Source: Acetatifactor sp. (GTDB lineage: Bacteria > Bacillota > Clostridia > Lachnospirales > Lachnospiraceae). Taken from it: a stretch of 64,000 bases of DNA. The position numbers and the translations under genes were made by a program. Where the stretch lies: positions 50,338-114,337 of the forward strand of contig JAEEVF010000012.1 in the NCBI GenBank assembly GCA_016290775.1. Direction: 5' to 3'. The notes beneath the pieces were generated by a model. That model saw nothing but the letters and a program-made list of their open reading frames with translations. It did not search any database and was not told the DNA's origin. The number at the start of each line of letters is the position of its first letter. Position 1 is the first letter of the stretch. Below, piece after piece: positions 43,424-52,915 of the stretch.

Positions 43424-44131
43424 ATGACGTTTGTTCCCAGACCGCAGGAGATTTATCGACATTTTAAGGGCAATTTATATCAGATCGTCACGATCGCCGA
43501 GCACTCGGAGACGGGTGAAAAGCTGGTGATCTATCAGGCAATGTATGGCGATTTCAAGACTTATGCCAGGGAACTTTCAATGTTCACAAGTCGCGTTGAC
43601 CGCGTGAAGTATCCACAGGTGACGCAGGAGTTTCGCTTCGAGCTGATGGGGCCGAATGCCGAGCGCCAGCGCAGGGAGTGTGGGGTGGCTCCCGCACCGA
43701 CGGTGTTCCAGAGTACGCCTGCGCCAGCCGTGAGCACTTCGGCAACTCCAACGGCAAGTACGCCTGTACAGGCAGCACCGACGCCAGCGATGTTCAAAGG
43801 CACGCAGACCACAGCGGCTCCAACTGCCGCATCTGTAAGCGCGCCCGCGCCAGCACCAGTTGCGCCCACACCTGCACCAACTACTGGCACTTCTGCACCC
43901 GAGCAGCCTGACCTTGATCCGCTGATCGTGGAATTCTTGGATGCGGACACATATGAGGAGCGGCTGAACATTCTTGCGGCAGTGCATCACAGGGTGACGC
44001 AGGACATGATCACGACCATGGCAGTGGCGTGTGACGTGGAGGTGGGCGAAGGAGAAGTGGAAGAGCGGTATTCACAGCTCAAAAAATGCCTGATCACCAT
44101 GGAAAAATTTGAATGCAACCGTATGCGGTGA
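43424..44131 (+). CDS. DUF1653-domain protein with Pro/Ala/Thr-rich linker
   Basis: 235 residues. The first 70 match DUF1653: RPQEIYRHFKGNLYQIV, then HSETGEKLVIYQAMYG and ARELSMFTSRVD. A low-complexity linker of Ala, Pro and Thr (about 88-160) joins it to a C-terminal helical part (about 165-230). DUF1653 is a small SH3-like fold widespread in bacteria, usually alone; its function is unknown to me. The added linker and helical module are unusual. GAAGGAGGAG (43409-43418) precedes the start. mutY begins five bases after the stop, so the two are translationally close. Confidence 0.88.
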   Translation: MTFVPRPQEIYRHFKGNLYQIVTIAEHSETGEKLVIYQAMYGDFKTYARELSMFTSRVDRVKYPQVTQEFRFELMGPNAERQRRECGVAPAPTVFQSTPAPAVSTSATPTASTPVQAAPTPAMFKGTQTTAAPTAASVSAPAPAPVAPTPAPTTGTSAPEQPDLDPLIVEFLDADTYEERLNILAAVHHRVTQDMITTMAVACDVEVGEGEVEERYSQLKKCLITMEKFECNRMR

Positions 44132-44135
44132 CGAC

Positions 44136-45272
44136 ATGAAACGGAATTTAGGAATTCTTAAGGAAGAATTAAACAATGCGTCCATAAAACGCATTTCAAA
44201 ACCTCTTTTAGTATGGTATGATCGAAACAAGCGGGTCTTGCCCTGGAGGGAAAAGGTTACTCCCTATGGGGTATGGATCTCGGAGATCATGTTACAGCAA
44301 ACCCGAGTGGAAGCAGTAAAGCCATATTACGAGAGGTTTATGCATGCCCTTCCGGACATCTCTGCGCTTTCGCGCGTAGATGAGGAGGAGCTCCTAAAGC
44401 TATGGGAAGGCCTTGGATATTACAATCGCGCGCGGAACTTAAAGAAGGCGGCCCAGAGGATCATGGAGCTCTATGGCGGCGAAATGCCGGCGGAATATGA
44501 TGCGCTCCTTGCGCTCCCGGGAATTGGAAGCTACACGGGCGGTGCGATCGCATCCATTGCCTTTGGTTTGGGAAAGCCTGCGGTGGACGGCAACGTGCTT
44601 CGCGTGCTTTCAAGGCTTCGCGCGGACGTAAGGAACGTCTCGGACGAGAAGGTGCGAAGGGCCGTGGAAGCGGAGCTTGAGGATAGTATGCCAAAGGACC
44701 GTCCGGGGGATTTTAATCAGGCTTTGATGGAAATCGGTGCGTGCGTTTGCATGCCAAACGGAGCGCCGCACTGCGAGGCTTGTCCGCTGGCTTTCGAGTG
44801 CAAGGCACATGCGAATGGCAGTGAGCTAGCATATCCCGTGAAGGAGGCAAAGAAGGCACGGACAAAGGAAGATAAGACGGTGCTTTTGATCCGTGACGCA
44901 GGACGCGTTGCGCTGACAAAGCGCCCTTCCAAAGGGCTGCTGGCGGGAATGTATGAATTCCCTTGTCTTGCGGGGCACGTGAGCGCCAAGGAAGTGGCTA
45001 AATACCTTTCGGAGCATGGCCTTAAGGTCCTTCGCATATTGCCCATGGGCGATGCAAAGCATGTGTTCACGCATAAGGAATGGCACATGATCGGATATGA
45101 AGTGCGCGTGGATGAGCTTGCGAACGCCATCGCCGATGAGGAGACGGGCAAGTGGATCTACGTCGATCCGAAGGAGACAAGGGAAAAGTATCCCATTCCC
45201 TCCGCATACGAAGCCTATGCGGCCAAGCTGTCCATGATCCGAGGAAAGAAACGATTTTTGGAGGAAGAATAG
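44136..45272 (+). CDS. mutY: A/G-specific adenine DNA glycosylase
   Basis: About 378 residues. MutY removes adenine mispaired with 8-oxoguanine in base excision repair. It has the helix-hairpin-helix motif LPGIGSYTGGA and the catalytic Asp151 in AVDGNVLR. Four-Cys iron-sulphur residues follow in CMPNGAPHCEACPLAFEC, and a C-terminal NUDIX-like domain that recognises 8-oxoG starts near LLIRDAGRVALTKR. ATG 44136 follows GGTGA and lies just behind the DUF1653 stop. An upstream in-frame ATG at 44109 overlaps that gene and is a possible alternative. The GT2 gene starts five bases after the stop. Confidence 0.95.
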   Translation: MKRNLGILKEELNNASIKRISKPLLVWYDRNKRVLPWREKVTPYGVWISEIMLQQTRVEAVKPYYERFMHALPDISALSRVDEEELLKLWEGLGYYNRARNLKKAAQRIMELYGGEMPAEYDALLALPGIGSYTGGAIASIAFGLGKPAVDGNVLRVLSRLRADVRNVSDEKVRRAVEAELEDSMPKDRPGDFNQALMEIGACVCMPNGAPHCEACPLAFECKAHANGSELAYPVKEAKKARTKEDKTVLLIRDAGRVALTKRPSKGLLAGMYEFPCLAGHVSAKEVAKYLSEHGLKVLRILPMGDAKHVFTHKEWHMIGYEVRVDELANAIADEETGKWIYVDPKETREKYPIPSAYEAYAAKLSMIRGKKRFLEEE

Positions 45273-45276
45273 TACC

Positions 45277-46302
45277 ATGAAGCTGTTAACCGTTGCCATA
45301 CCCTGTTACAATTCGGAAGGATATATGGCAAAGTGCATTGAATCATTACTGGCAGGAGGAGAAGAGGTTGAGATCCTGATCGTGGATGACGGGTCCTTTA
45401 AGGACAACACCGCGAAGATCGCGGATGAATATGCGGAAAAATATCCCACCATCGTCAAGGCGATCCACAAGGAAAACGGTGGACACGGATCCGCCGTAAA
45501 TACGGGCATCGATCATGCCACGGGCCTTTATTTCAAGGTTGTGGACAGCGATGACTGGGTGAAAAAGAGTGCTTACTTAAAAATCCTGGAGACGCTCCGG
45601 GAGTTTTCGGATGAGGAAGAGCCCCTGGACATGCTGGTGAGCAACTTTGTATATGACAAGGTCGGCGCCACGAAAAAGAAGGTGATGCAGTACCGCAACA
45701 GCCTTCCGACGGACCGCGTTTTTACCTGGGAGGAATGTGGGCATTTTGCAAAGGGGCATTACATTTTGATGCACTCCGTGATCTTCCGCACCCAGCTCTT
45801 AAAGGACTGCGGGCTGCGCCTTCCGGAGCACACGTTCTACGTGGACAATCTTTACGTGTTCGAGCCGCTCCCCTTTGTTCACAGAATGTATTACCTCGAC
45901 GTGAATTTTTATCGCTATTACATAGGCCGCGAGGACCAGTCCGTGAACGAATCCGTCATGATCTCGAGAGTGGACCAGCAGATCCGCGTCAACAAGCTTA
46001 TGATCGATTATATGGTTTCGCACCCCGAGATCCGTGGTCATAAGCGCCTTTGGCAGTATATGCGTAATTACTTGGAGATCATTCAGGCCGTTTCTTCGAT
46101 CTTGCTTATCCGTTCCGGCACGGAGGAAAACCTTGCAAAGAAAGTTGAGCTTTGGGATTATCTGAAAGCAAAGGACAAAAGGCTTTATTGCTCGATCCGC
46201 CGCGGGGCGTTTGGCATTTTCCTGCACCTTCCCGGTAAGCCCGGCAGAGACTTCTGTGTGTGGTTCTATCACATTTGCCAGAAGGTCTTTAAGTTCAATT
46301 GA
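45277..46302 (+). CDS. Family 2 glycosyltransferase
   Basis: 341-residue GT-A fold enzyme. It has VAIPCYNSEGYMAKC at the start, VDDGS for nucleotide binding, and the metal-binding motif VDSDDW (DxD type). No membrane helix is evident. GT2 proteins of this kind transfer a sugar to cell-surface polysaccharide, teichoic acid or glycolipid; donor and acceptor are unknown. It follows mutY at five bases, so it is likely co-transcribed, although there is no functional link. The start follows GGAGGAA (45260-45266). Confidence 0.9.
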   Translation: MKLLTVAIPCYNSEGYMAKCIESLLAGGEEVEILIVDDGSFKDNTAKIADEYAEKYPTIVKAIHKENGGHGSAVNTGIDHATGLYFKVVDSDDWVKKSAYLKILETLREFSDEEEPLDMLVSNFVYDKVGATKKKVMQYRNSLPTDRVFTWEECGHFAKGHYILMHSVIFRTQLLKDCGLRLPEHTFYVDNLYVFEPLPFVHRMYYLDVNFYRYYIGREDQSVNESVMISRVDQQIRVNKLMIDYMVSHPEIRGHKRLWQYMRNYLEIIQAVSSILLIRSGTEENLAKKVELWDYLKAKDKRLYCSIRRGAFGIFLHLPGKPGRDFCVWFYHICQKVFKFN

Positions 46303-46324
46303 TCACAGCTTATAGAGTGCGTAA

Positions 46325-46360
46325 AGAGCCCCGATCCTTCATTGGATCGGGGCTCTTGTT
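46325..46360. terminator. Bidirectional terminator between convergent genes
   Basis: A 14-bp stem (46324-46337 with 46344-46357, arms AAGAGCCCCGATCC and its complement) with a six-base loop lies between the GT2 gene and the minus-strand PAP2-like gene. T residues are short on the plus side and A residues lie on the left for the minus side, so it can act both ways. Confidence 0.75.
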
Positions 46361-46369
46361 ATGTTTGCG

Positions 46370-47077
46370 TTATTCTTGTGTCAAGCTTAGGTTTTCCTGA
46401 GTGGAACGGGTTGCTTCGTGATTTCTCTTGTAAACGATGACGTACATCACGATGGCGAGGAAAACTGCGGTCAGCACGTCGAAGAAGGAGTGCTGCTTGA
46501 TAAACATCGTGGAAAGGATGATGGACAGTGCCAGCAGCATGGACGCGAGCTTGATCAGCTTGTGGTTCTCAAAGGCTTTGCTCCTTGCAATGGCGAAGTG
46601 CGCGCCCAATGAATTGTACACGTGGATGCTCGGCCAGAGGTTGGTCGGCGTGTCCGTGCGCCAAAGCGCTGCGATCATGCGGGTGAACATGTTGTCTCTC
46701 GGCATAACCTGAGGTCTTAACTGGTGGCCGTTCGGCATCAGCGTCGAGATCAGAAGGAACAGCGTCATTCCGGTAAACAGGAAGATCAGGCACCGGTAAT
46801 AATCCTTTTTCGTGTCGTCGCGGAAGAACAACGCGAGCACCGTTACGGAAACATAGGCGAACCATGCCACGTAAGGGATGATGAAGATCTCCAGGAACGG
46901 GATATGATCATCGATCTCCATATGGATGATGCGGAAGTCCGTCGTCACCGCGCCTTCAAGATGCGTCCACCAGGTCATGTAGAAGATCATGTACAGCACC
47001 AGCGGTATCAAATGTTTGTATTGGCTCCAGAGGATCTGCCTCCGGTCTTGAATGTAGTTTGCAATTCGTTTTCTCAT
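46370..47077 (-). CDS. PAP2-superfamily membrane phosphatase-like protein
   Basis: 235 residues with about six membrane helices. It has the PAP2 motifs WPSIHVYNSLGAH (like PSGH) and STMFIKQHSFFDVL (the SRxxxxxHxxxD motif without the first Arg). Family members dephosphorylate lipid phosphates such as undecaprenyl pyrophosphate or phosphatidic acid, or act as inositol-phosphoceramide-synthase-like transferases. The long first loop and motif variants favour the latter subgroup. ATG 47077 is chosen because GGAGAG lies just upstream; a TTG at 47092 would extend it by five residues. It stands alone on the minus strand. Confidence 0.85.
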   Translation of the reverse strand: MRKRIANYIQDRRQILWSQYKHLIPLVLYMIFYMTWWTHLEGAVTTDFRIIHMEIDDHIPFLEIFIIPYVAWFAYVSVTVLALFFRDDTKKDYYRCLIFLFTGMTLFLLISTLMPNGHQLRPQVMPRDNMFTRMIAALWRTDTPTNLWPSIHVYNSLGAHFAIARSKAFENHKLIKLASMLLALSIILSTMFIKQHSFFDVLTAVFLAIVMYVIVYKRNHEATRSTQENLSLTQE

Positions 47078-47284
47078 ATGTTTTCTCTCCAAATCTAGCG
47101 TTAGTATAACACTCGTTAATAAATTGTCAATATACTTTGGCGTATCTTATGCCTTTTTTAATAAAGCTTTAAGAATTATAGGAAATGCTTAAGATTTGGT
47201 GGAAAATGGGAGAAAGACGTGATATGATGTTTTCGTGCCCGCCATCGGGCAGTTTTGAACAAAAACATGGGTTAACGGAAGGAT

Positions 47285-48160
47285 ATGCAGCAGATGAGTA
47301 CGAATTTTTATTTGCCGGATTTTTATAACAACGTGAAGCTGATCTGTTTCTTGGCAGACATTCAGCAGGCAACGCCTGAATGCTTTTTTGAGGGCGCGAA
47401 GATCGCATCGGCCTACGGATGCTTTCCAGGAATGATCTGGAATGGCGGGAGAGTGTGCCTTGGCTCTTGCAAAAAGGATGACATGAAAAACGTGATCGAC
47501 AACCTGAACGCAAGAAACATTGCCGTGCGTTTCACGTTCACCAATCCCCTTATCGAGGAAAAGCACCTGAATGACACCTATTGTAATTTTGCCTTGGAAC
47601 TTGCAAATAATGGGCTGAACGAGGTGCTTGTGAATTCGCCGGTCATCGAGGATTACATGCGTAAGAACTATCCCAAGTATCCCTTGATCTCCTCCACGAC
47701 CAAGTGCCTCGACAAGCTGGATGACATCAAGGCGGAGATGGAAAAGGATTATGCGATCGTCGTGATCGACTCTGCCATGAACAACACGCCAGAGCTGTTT
47801 TCACTGGATCACAAGGACCGCATGGAGCTGATCGCGGATCACTTCTGTGAGGACAATTGCCCGAGAAGGCGTGCGCATTACGTGGTGCAGGGCAGGGCGC
47901 AGCTGGAGTTTTCGGATCCTGAGTGGAAGCCTTGCATGAACATCGCGAGAGAGTTTTGGCAGATCAAATCGAATCGCTCGTTCCTTTCCACGGACTTGAT
48001 CTACGGGAAGTATAAGGAGGCCGGCTTCCAGCACTTTAAGCTGGACGGAAGAAGCTATCCGCCCCGCAGGCTGATCGACAGTTTCCTGTATTATCTGGTG
48101 AAGCCTGAGTGGCGTGAGAAGATGATCCCGATCATCTGGCGCGAGGTTTACAATACCTAA
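47285..48160 (+). CDS. Conserved protein of unknown function with U32-like features
   Basis: 291 residues, soluble. The repeated alpha/beta pattern suggests a TIM barrel. Segments such as NEVLVNSPVIEDYMRKNYPKYPLISSTTKC, broken here into its parts, and the cysteine motif CEDNCPRRRAHY recall U32-type proteins such as UbiU/UbiV. Those are collagenase-like in name and often hold an iron-sulphur cluster or act in RNA or quinone hydroxylation. The match is weak, so this is only a fold guess. ATG 47294 is an alternative start, since GGAAGG (47277-47282) lies very close to 47285. It has no clear operon partner; glyA follows with its own promoter. Confidence 0.7.
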   Translation: MQQMSTNFYLPDFYNNVKLICFLADIQQATPECFFEGAKIASAYGCFPGMIWNGGRVCLGSCKKDDMKNVIDNLNARNIAVRFTFTNPLIEEKHLNDTYCNFALELANNGLNEVLVNSPVIEDYMRKNYPKYPLISSTTKCLDKLDDIKAEMEKDYAIVVIDSAMNNTPELFSLDHKDRMELIADHFCEDNCPRRRAHYVVQGRAQLEFSDPEWKPCMNIAREFWQIKSNRSFLSTDLIYGKYKEAGFQHFKLDGRSYPPRRLIDSFLYYLVKPEWREKMIPIIWREVYNT

Positions 48161-48179
48161 ATTTTGCTAAGGAAAGTGT

Positions 48180-48208
48180 TTGCATTTGCAGGACTTTTTT
48201 GATATGAT
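48180..48208 (+). promoter_or_regulatory. Sigma-A promoter of glyA
   Basis: TTGCAT (48180-48185) and TATGAT (48203-48208) are 17 bases apart, 46 bases before the start codon. Confidence 0.7.
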
Positions 48209-48254
48209 ATCTAGGAGTGTTTTGTACGAAACCAATTGTTAGGAGGAGAGTAGC

Positions 48255-49493
48255 ATGTATTCTTTGGATGAAGTAAGAAGCGTGGATCCCGAGATCGCCC
48301 AGGCCATTGTGGACGAGCAGGCCCGTCAGAACAGCCACATTGAGCTGATCGCATCGGAGAACTGGGTTTCCAAGGCAGTGATGGCAGCGATGGGGAGTCC
48401 CTTGACCAACAAGTATGCGGAAGGATATCCCGGAAAGAGATATTACGGCGGCTGCGAGTGCGTGGACGTTGTGGAGACGCTGGCAATCGAAAGGGCAAAG
48501 GAGCTGTTTGGATGTGATTATGCAAACGTTCAGCCTCATTCCGGCGCTCAGGCAAACATGGCAGTTCAGTTCGCAGTTTGCAACCCTGGCGACACCATCA
48601 TGGGCATGAACCTTGCGCATGGCGGACATCTGACCCACGGTTCACCCGTGAACATGTCCGGTAAGTATTTCAACATCGTTCCTTATGGCGTAAATGACGA
48701 GGGCTTCATCGATTATGACGAGCTTCGCAGGATCGCTCTGGAAGCAAAGCCCAAGCTGATCATCGCTGGTGCTTCCGCATATGCAAGAACCATTGATTTC
48801 AAGAAGTTCCGTGAGGTGGCTGACGAGGTTGGCGCAGTTCTCATGGTTGACATGGCGCACATCGCAGGACTGATCGCTGCAGGCCTTCATCCTTCACCCA
48901 TTCCTTATGCAGACGTTGTGACCACCACGACGCACAAGACCCTGCGCGGACCCAGAGGCGGCCTGATCCTTTGCAACAAGGAAGCAGCAGATAAGTTCAA
49001 CTTCAATAAGGCAATCTTCCCTGGCATCCAGGGTGGCCCTCTGATGCACGTGATCGCAGCAAAGGCCGTATGCTTCAAGGAAGCTCTGTCCGATGAGTTC
49101 AAGACCTATCAGAAGAACATCGTTGACAACGCACAGGCACTGTGCAAGGGCCTCATGAGCCGTGGCATCAAGATCGTATCCGGCGGTACCGACAACCATC
49201 TGATGCTGGTTGACCTGACCAACTTTGGTCTGACCGGCAAGGCAGTGGAAAAGCTTCTTGATCAGGCACACATCACCTGCAACAAGAACACCATTCCCAA
49301 CGATCCTCAGTCTCCTTTCGTGACCAGCGGCATCCGTCTTGGAACGCCTGCAGTTACCTCGAGAGGCATGAACGCCGAGGACATGGACAAGATCGCAGAG
49401 GCAATCGCGCTGGTGATCAAGGGCGGCGAGGAGAAGGTGCCCGAGGCAAGAGCCATTGTACAGACCTTGACCGACAAGTATCCTCTCATCTAG
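48255..49493 (+). CDS. glyA: Serine hydroxymethyltransferase
   Basis: 412-residue PLP enzyme that converts serine and tetrahydrofolate to glycine and methylene-tetrahydrofolate, the main entry to one-carbon metabolism. The PLP lysine is Lys228 in [14 protein letters not shown]. Other SHMT hallmarks are the start motif LIASENWVS and [14 protein letters not shown]. Length is normal. AGGAGGAGAG precedes the start. It is monocistronic with its own promoter and a strong terminator. Its product feeds folate pools polyglutamylated by FolC encoded about 20 kb upstream. Confidence 0.98.
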   Translation: MYSLDEVRSVDPEIAQAIVDEQARQNSHIELIASENWVSKAVMAAMGSPLTNKYAEGYPGKRYYGGCECVDVVETLAIERAKELFGCDYANVQPHSGAQANMAVQFAVCNPGDTIMGMNLAHGGHLTHGSPVNMSGKYFNIVPYGVNDEGFIDYDELRRIALEAKPKLIIAGASAYARTIDFKKFREVADEVGAVLMVDMAHIAGLIAAGLHPSPIPYADVVTTTTHKTLRGPRGGLILCNKEAADKFNFNKAIFPGIQGGPLMHVIAAKAVCFKEALSDEFKTYQKNIVDNAQALCKGLMSRGIKIVSGGTDNHLMLVDLTNFGLTGKAVEKLLDQAHITCNKNTIPNDPQSPFVTSGIRLGTPAVTSRGMNAEDMDKIAEAIALVIKGGEEKVPEARAIVQTLTDKYPLI

Positions 49494-49518
49494 TTTTTAC
49501 GTGAATCTTACGTAAAAA
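49494..49518. repeat. Short palindrome directly after glyA
   Basis: TTTTTACGT and ACGTAAAAA are perfect 9-bp inverted repeats around a seven-base loop, beginning on the base after the glyA stop. A further TTACGTAAA half lies at 49538-49546. It may be an mRNA-end structure or a regulator site; purpose unclear. Confidence 0.5.
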
Positions 49519-49552
49519 TGAGGATATGTAGATTTCTTACGTAAATAGGCAA

Positions 49553-49590
49553 AACTCCGACGGCTTTTTGGGGCGTCGGAGTTTTTTTGT
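49553..49590 (+). terminator. Terminator of glyA
   Basis: The 10-bp stem AACTCCGACG / CGTCGGAGTT (49553-49562 with 49574-49583) ends in seven T residues. The rest of the 325-base gap up to 49818 is AT-rich; I see no gene there. Confidence 0.85.
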
Positions 49591-49818
49591 GCAACCTCAC
49601 GTGGGTTTTTCACAAAAACTAAACAGTGTTTTCGACAAAATACACAAAAAACAATTTAAAAAAACGCTTGATATTGTTCAAAAGAGTGAAATAGGTTTAA
49701 AAAGTGCTTGTTGAAGTAAAAGAATTCCATTTACTTAGGTGGCTCGCTGTCATATACTTTGTACAAGGTGAATATTTCTTATGGGGTATTTTGTATATTT
49801 TGGCGGAAGGATGAGGCC

Positions 49819-50406
49819 GTGAAGGAAATGAAAAAGATTAGCCGCGTTGCCCTGGGATGTTTACTGCTCTGTCTTTTGCTTGCAGCATGTACGAAAGAGG
49901 ATCCGAAGAAGGAAACTGAGGTTGTGCCTGGTGAGAGTTGGGCGTACAACCACGAGCCCGATAAAGAGATCTTAAGACTTCAGGAAGACGGAAAAGCAGT
50001 GTTCAAGGGACAGGAGTATTCTTACTCCAAGGATGATCAATTCATCACCATGACGGATGACAAGGGCCAAAGCCTCAAGCTGCGCTATAAGATGACCAAG
50101 GAAGGCATGTACCTTTACGAACAGACGACGTATCATTTCGATGGCTTGGGGGAGCCAAACGGGATCATAGGCGTCTGGGTAGGCGGTCCGCAGGATCGCA
50201 TGTCCTATGAGTTTACGGACAAAGGGACGTTTAACGAGGACGGGTACTTTCCGGGGCATTATCTGGTGGATGAGGCGGCAGGGACGATCAAGTTGATGTA
50301 CAATGACCACTTTGAGGACACGTACATCTACTACGTTCTGAATGACAAGGAGCTCTTCGTCGAGTATCCCTGGCCGATGGTCATTACCGGAACGGAAGTC
50401 AAGTAG
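49819..50406 (+). CDS. Putative lipoprotein of unknown function
   Basis: 195 residues. The signal peptide ends in the lipobox LLAAC (Cys24), so the protein should be lipid-anchored outside the membrane. The mature part is a small all-beta domain with repeated turns (FKGQEYSYSKDD, EFTDKGTFNEDG) like DUF5640-type lipocalin-like proteins. The start is GTG 49819, because GGAAGG (49805-49810) lies eight bases before it; an in-frame ATG at 49828 is a second choice. It precedes the second sugar importer, but a hairpin lies between, so co-transcription is uncertain. Confidence 0.75.
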   Translation: MKEMKKISRVALGCLLLCLLLAACTKEDPKKETEVVPGESWAYNHEPDKEILRLQEDGKAVFKGQEYSYSKDDQFITMTDDKGQSLKLRYKMTKEGMYLYEQTTYHFDGLGEPNGIIGVWVGGPQDRMSYEFTDKGTFNEDGYFPGHYLVDEAAGTIKLMYNDHFEDTYIYYVLNDKELFVEYPWPMVITGTEVK

Positions 50407-50519
50407 ACAAAATACCCAATCCCTTTATCTTTCATTGATCACAAGGCGAAAGCCTTTTGATAAAGTAACTGGGTGGGGCAGACCCCATCCACGTATCCAT
50501 TAAAGGAGGAGAAAGTATT

Positions 50520-51824
50520 ATGAAATTGAAGAAAGTAGCAGCAACTTTGCTTGCAAGCGCTATGATCCTTTCCATGGCAGCATGCGGCACTAACACTGGC
50601 AGCGGTTCTGGCAGCGGTTCCGGAAGCAGCAGCACCGACCTCACCAAGGAGAAGATCACCCTGAACATGTGGTGTATCGCTACCGAGAGTGACTCCAACC
50701 GTCATTCTTATGAGGAAGCTATTAAGGAAATGAAGGCTGAGTATCCCGACATCACCCTCAACTGGGAAGCATTCGAGAACCAGTCCTACAAGACCAAGAT
50801 TAAGGCAGCCGTTGCAGCAGACGAGCTTCCTGACATCTTCTTCACCTGGTCCTGCGCATTCCTTGGCGACTTCGTAAAGGCTGATAAGGTTTACTGCCTT
50901 GACGATGCATATCAGGCATACAAGAGCGAGCTTCCTGAGGTTATGCTTGGAAACTCCACTTATGACGGAAAGCACTATGGCGTGCCTCTGACCATGAACA
51001 TCGTTGGTCTGTTCGCTAACATGGATCTGCTTAAGCAGGCTGGTTACAACGAGATCCCTGGTTCCTACACCGAGTTCATCGCTTGCTGCGACGCTCTGAA
51101 GGCTAAGGGAATCATTCCTTTCGGATGCGCTGGTTCTGAGACCTGGTGCGTAACCGAGTACCTTGAGTCCGTTATCGAGAAGTCCGTTGGTGCTGACGCG
51201 CTCAACGATATCTTCCTTGGCAGAGCTACCTGGAATAACAGCGAAGTTGGCGCTGCAGTTGACACCTTCCAGAAGATGGTTAACGACGGCTACTTCGATC
51301 CCAATGGTATCTCCCTGAAGAATGATGAAGTTAAGGCTAACTTCATGGCTGGTAAGTATGCATTCTACATGAATGGTACTTGGAACTGCGCAGACTTCGC
51401 TAACGATGCAAACTTCTTCCCTAAGGTAAAGGTTGCTGAGTTCCCTGTTATCAACGCAGACAAGGCTAAGCTTGGACAGCTCATCGGTGGTCCTTCTGAT
51501 ACTCTTGCAGTTGCAAAGTCTTCCAAGAATGCAGCAGCAGCAGCTAAGTACACCTTCGAGCTTGGTAAGAAGATCTGCCACTATGGTTACCTTGATGGTT
51601 GTGGACTTCCCGCTTGGAATCCTTATGGTGACACCAGCTCCGTTAACGGCCTGACCCAGGAAGTATCCAAGATTTGTGCAGCAGCTGACAGCTATGTTCT
51701 GTTCGGTGATACCGCTATGAACGCTGACGAAGCTAACATCTATCTTGATTACGTAGCACAGGTTTACGGCTGCCAGATCGACGGCGCAGGCTTCATCAAG
51801 GGTCTGTCCAAGGACATCAGATAA
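50520..51824 (+). CDS. Sugar-binding lipoprotein of the second ABC importer (family 1)
   Basis: 434 residues. The signal peptide ends in SMAAC (lipobox, Cys22), followed by a Gly/Ser-rich tether (about residues 24-38) and a two-lobed family 1 solute-binding domain. It captures a sugar or oligosaccharide for the two permeases that follow. AAAGGAGGAG (50503-50512) precedes the ATG. Codon use is strongly biased to a few codons, like the first importer's receptor, consistent with high expression. A hairpin terminator between this gene and the permeases would leave the receptor in excess, a usual arrangement. Confidence 0.93.
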   Translation: MKLKKVAATLLASAMILSMAACGTNTGSGSGSGSGSSSTDLTKEKITLNMWCIATESDSNRHSYEEAIKEMKAEYPDITLNWEAFENQSYKTKIKAAVAADELPDIFFTWSCAFLGDFVKADKVYCLDDAYQAYKSELPEVMLGNSTYDGKHYGVPLTMNIVGLFANMDLLKQAGYNEIPGSYTEFIACCDALKAKGIIPFGCAGSETWCVTEYLESVIEKSVGADALNDIFLGRATWNNSEVGAAVDTFQKMVNDGYFDPNGISLKNDEVKANFMAGKYAFYMNGTWNCADFANDANFFPKVKVAEFPVINADKAKLGQLIGGPSDTLAVAKSSKNAAAAAKYTFELGKKICHYGYLDGCGLPAWNPYGDTSSVNGLTQEVSKICAAADSYVLFGDTAMNADEANIYLDYVAQVYGCQIDGAGFIKGLSKDIR

Positions 51825-51859
51825 TCATCTAAGTCCTAAGCATTAATGGCATAAGAATT

Positions 51860-51907
51860 GCGGTCTTTCCCGTTTCTCCGTAAGGGGAGCCGGGAAGACC
51901 GCGTTTT
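51860..51907 (+). terminator. Intra-operon hairpin terminator between receptor and permeases
   Basis: The stem GCGGTCTTTCCCG / CCGGGAAGACCGC (51860-51872 with 51890-51902, minor mismatch) is followed by a weak T run (GTTTTATA). The inner part can also pair (CTCC...GGAG). It probably causes partial termination so that the receptor transcript exceeds the permease transcript. Confidence 0.7.
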
Positions 51908-51934
51908 ATATTCACCGGAAGGTAACAAATCAAG

Positions 51935-52915
51935 ATGAGAGATAAAGCATATAGAAACATTACAATTTTCTTCTTTTTGCTCCCGGCGCTGATGCTGTTT
52001 GTGGGCGTGCTGATCTACCCGATCTTAATGTCGGGTTACTACAGCTTGTTTGACATGAGAAGCATCAGATTAAACGGCACGGAAGCATTTGGTCTTGGAA
52101 ACTACAAGGAGCTGTTGTTAGGCATTGGTACGGAAGCCAAGAAGGTTGGATTCCTTACCCTGAATCTGCCTACGTTTGGCTCCATCAACTTCTGGAAAGC
52201 ACTGGGCAATTCCCTTTTGCTGGCAGCTTTGTCCGTATTCCTTCAGTTGCCTCTGGCGCTGGGACTGGCATTGATGCTTGGTAAGGGAATCAAGGGTGAA
52301 AGAACGTTCCTTTCGATCTATTTCATGCCTGTGCTGATTTCCACCGTGGTTATCGGTCAGTTGTGGCGTAAGATCTACAATCCCGATTACGGCATTTTGA
52401 ATGCGGTTCTTGAACTTCTTGGTAAGGAAGATGCCGCACATACCGTGATGCCGCAGGGAGGCTGGCTCGGAAACGTAAAATCCGCAATTTGGTGTGTTTT
52501 CATACCGACACTATGGCAGTACGTTGGTTACCACATGCTCTTAATGTATGCGGGCGTACGCAGCGTATCTCCTGAGCTTCGTGAGGCTGCAAAGCTTGAC
52601 GGTGCAACGGATGCACAGGTTGACTGGTATGTCGTGATCCCCTGCATCAAGAACATCCTTCGCGTAAGCGTGATCTTTGCCGTAACGGGTTCACTGAAAT
52701 CCTTCGACTTGATCTATGTCTTGACGGAGGGCGGCCCTTATCATGCGACTGAGGTGCCGAGTACCTTGATGATCAGCATGTTGTTCCTGCGTAACAGGTA
52801 CGGCATGGGCAGTACGATTGCCGTACTGTTGATTCTATTATGTTTTGCCTTTGCGCTGATCATTAGTGCAGCATTTAAGGAGAGGGAGTATTATGGCAGG
52901 AAAAAACACGTTTGA
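51935..52915 (+). CDS. Sugar ABC transporter permease, UgpA/MalF-type
   Basis: 326 residues with six membrane helices and the EAA loop (LREAAKLDGATDAQVDWYVVI). It resembles COG1175 permeases that pair with a COG0395 partner. GGAAGGTAACAAATCAAG upstream provides a ribosome site. It overlaps the next permease by 23 bases. No ATPase is encoded nearby. Confidence 0.93.
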   Translation: MRDKAYRNITIFFFLLPALMLFVGVLIYPILMSGYYSLFDMRSIRLNGTEAFGLGNYKELLLGIGTEAKKVGFLTLNLPTFGSINFWKALGNSLLLAALSVFLQLPLALGLALMLGKGIKGERTFLSIYFMPVLISTVVIGQLWRKIYNPDYGILNAVLELLGKEDAAHTVMPQGGWLGNVKSAIWCVFIPTLWQYVGYHMLLMYAGVRSVSPELREAAKLDGATDAQVDWYVVIPCIKNILRVSVIFAVTGSLKSFDLIYVLTEGGPYHATEVPSTLMISMLFLRNRYGMGSTIAVLLILLCFAFALIISAAFKEREYYGRKKHV

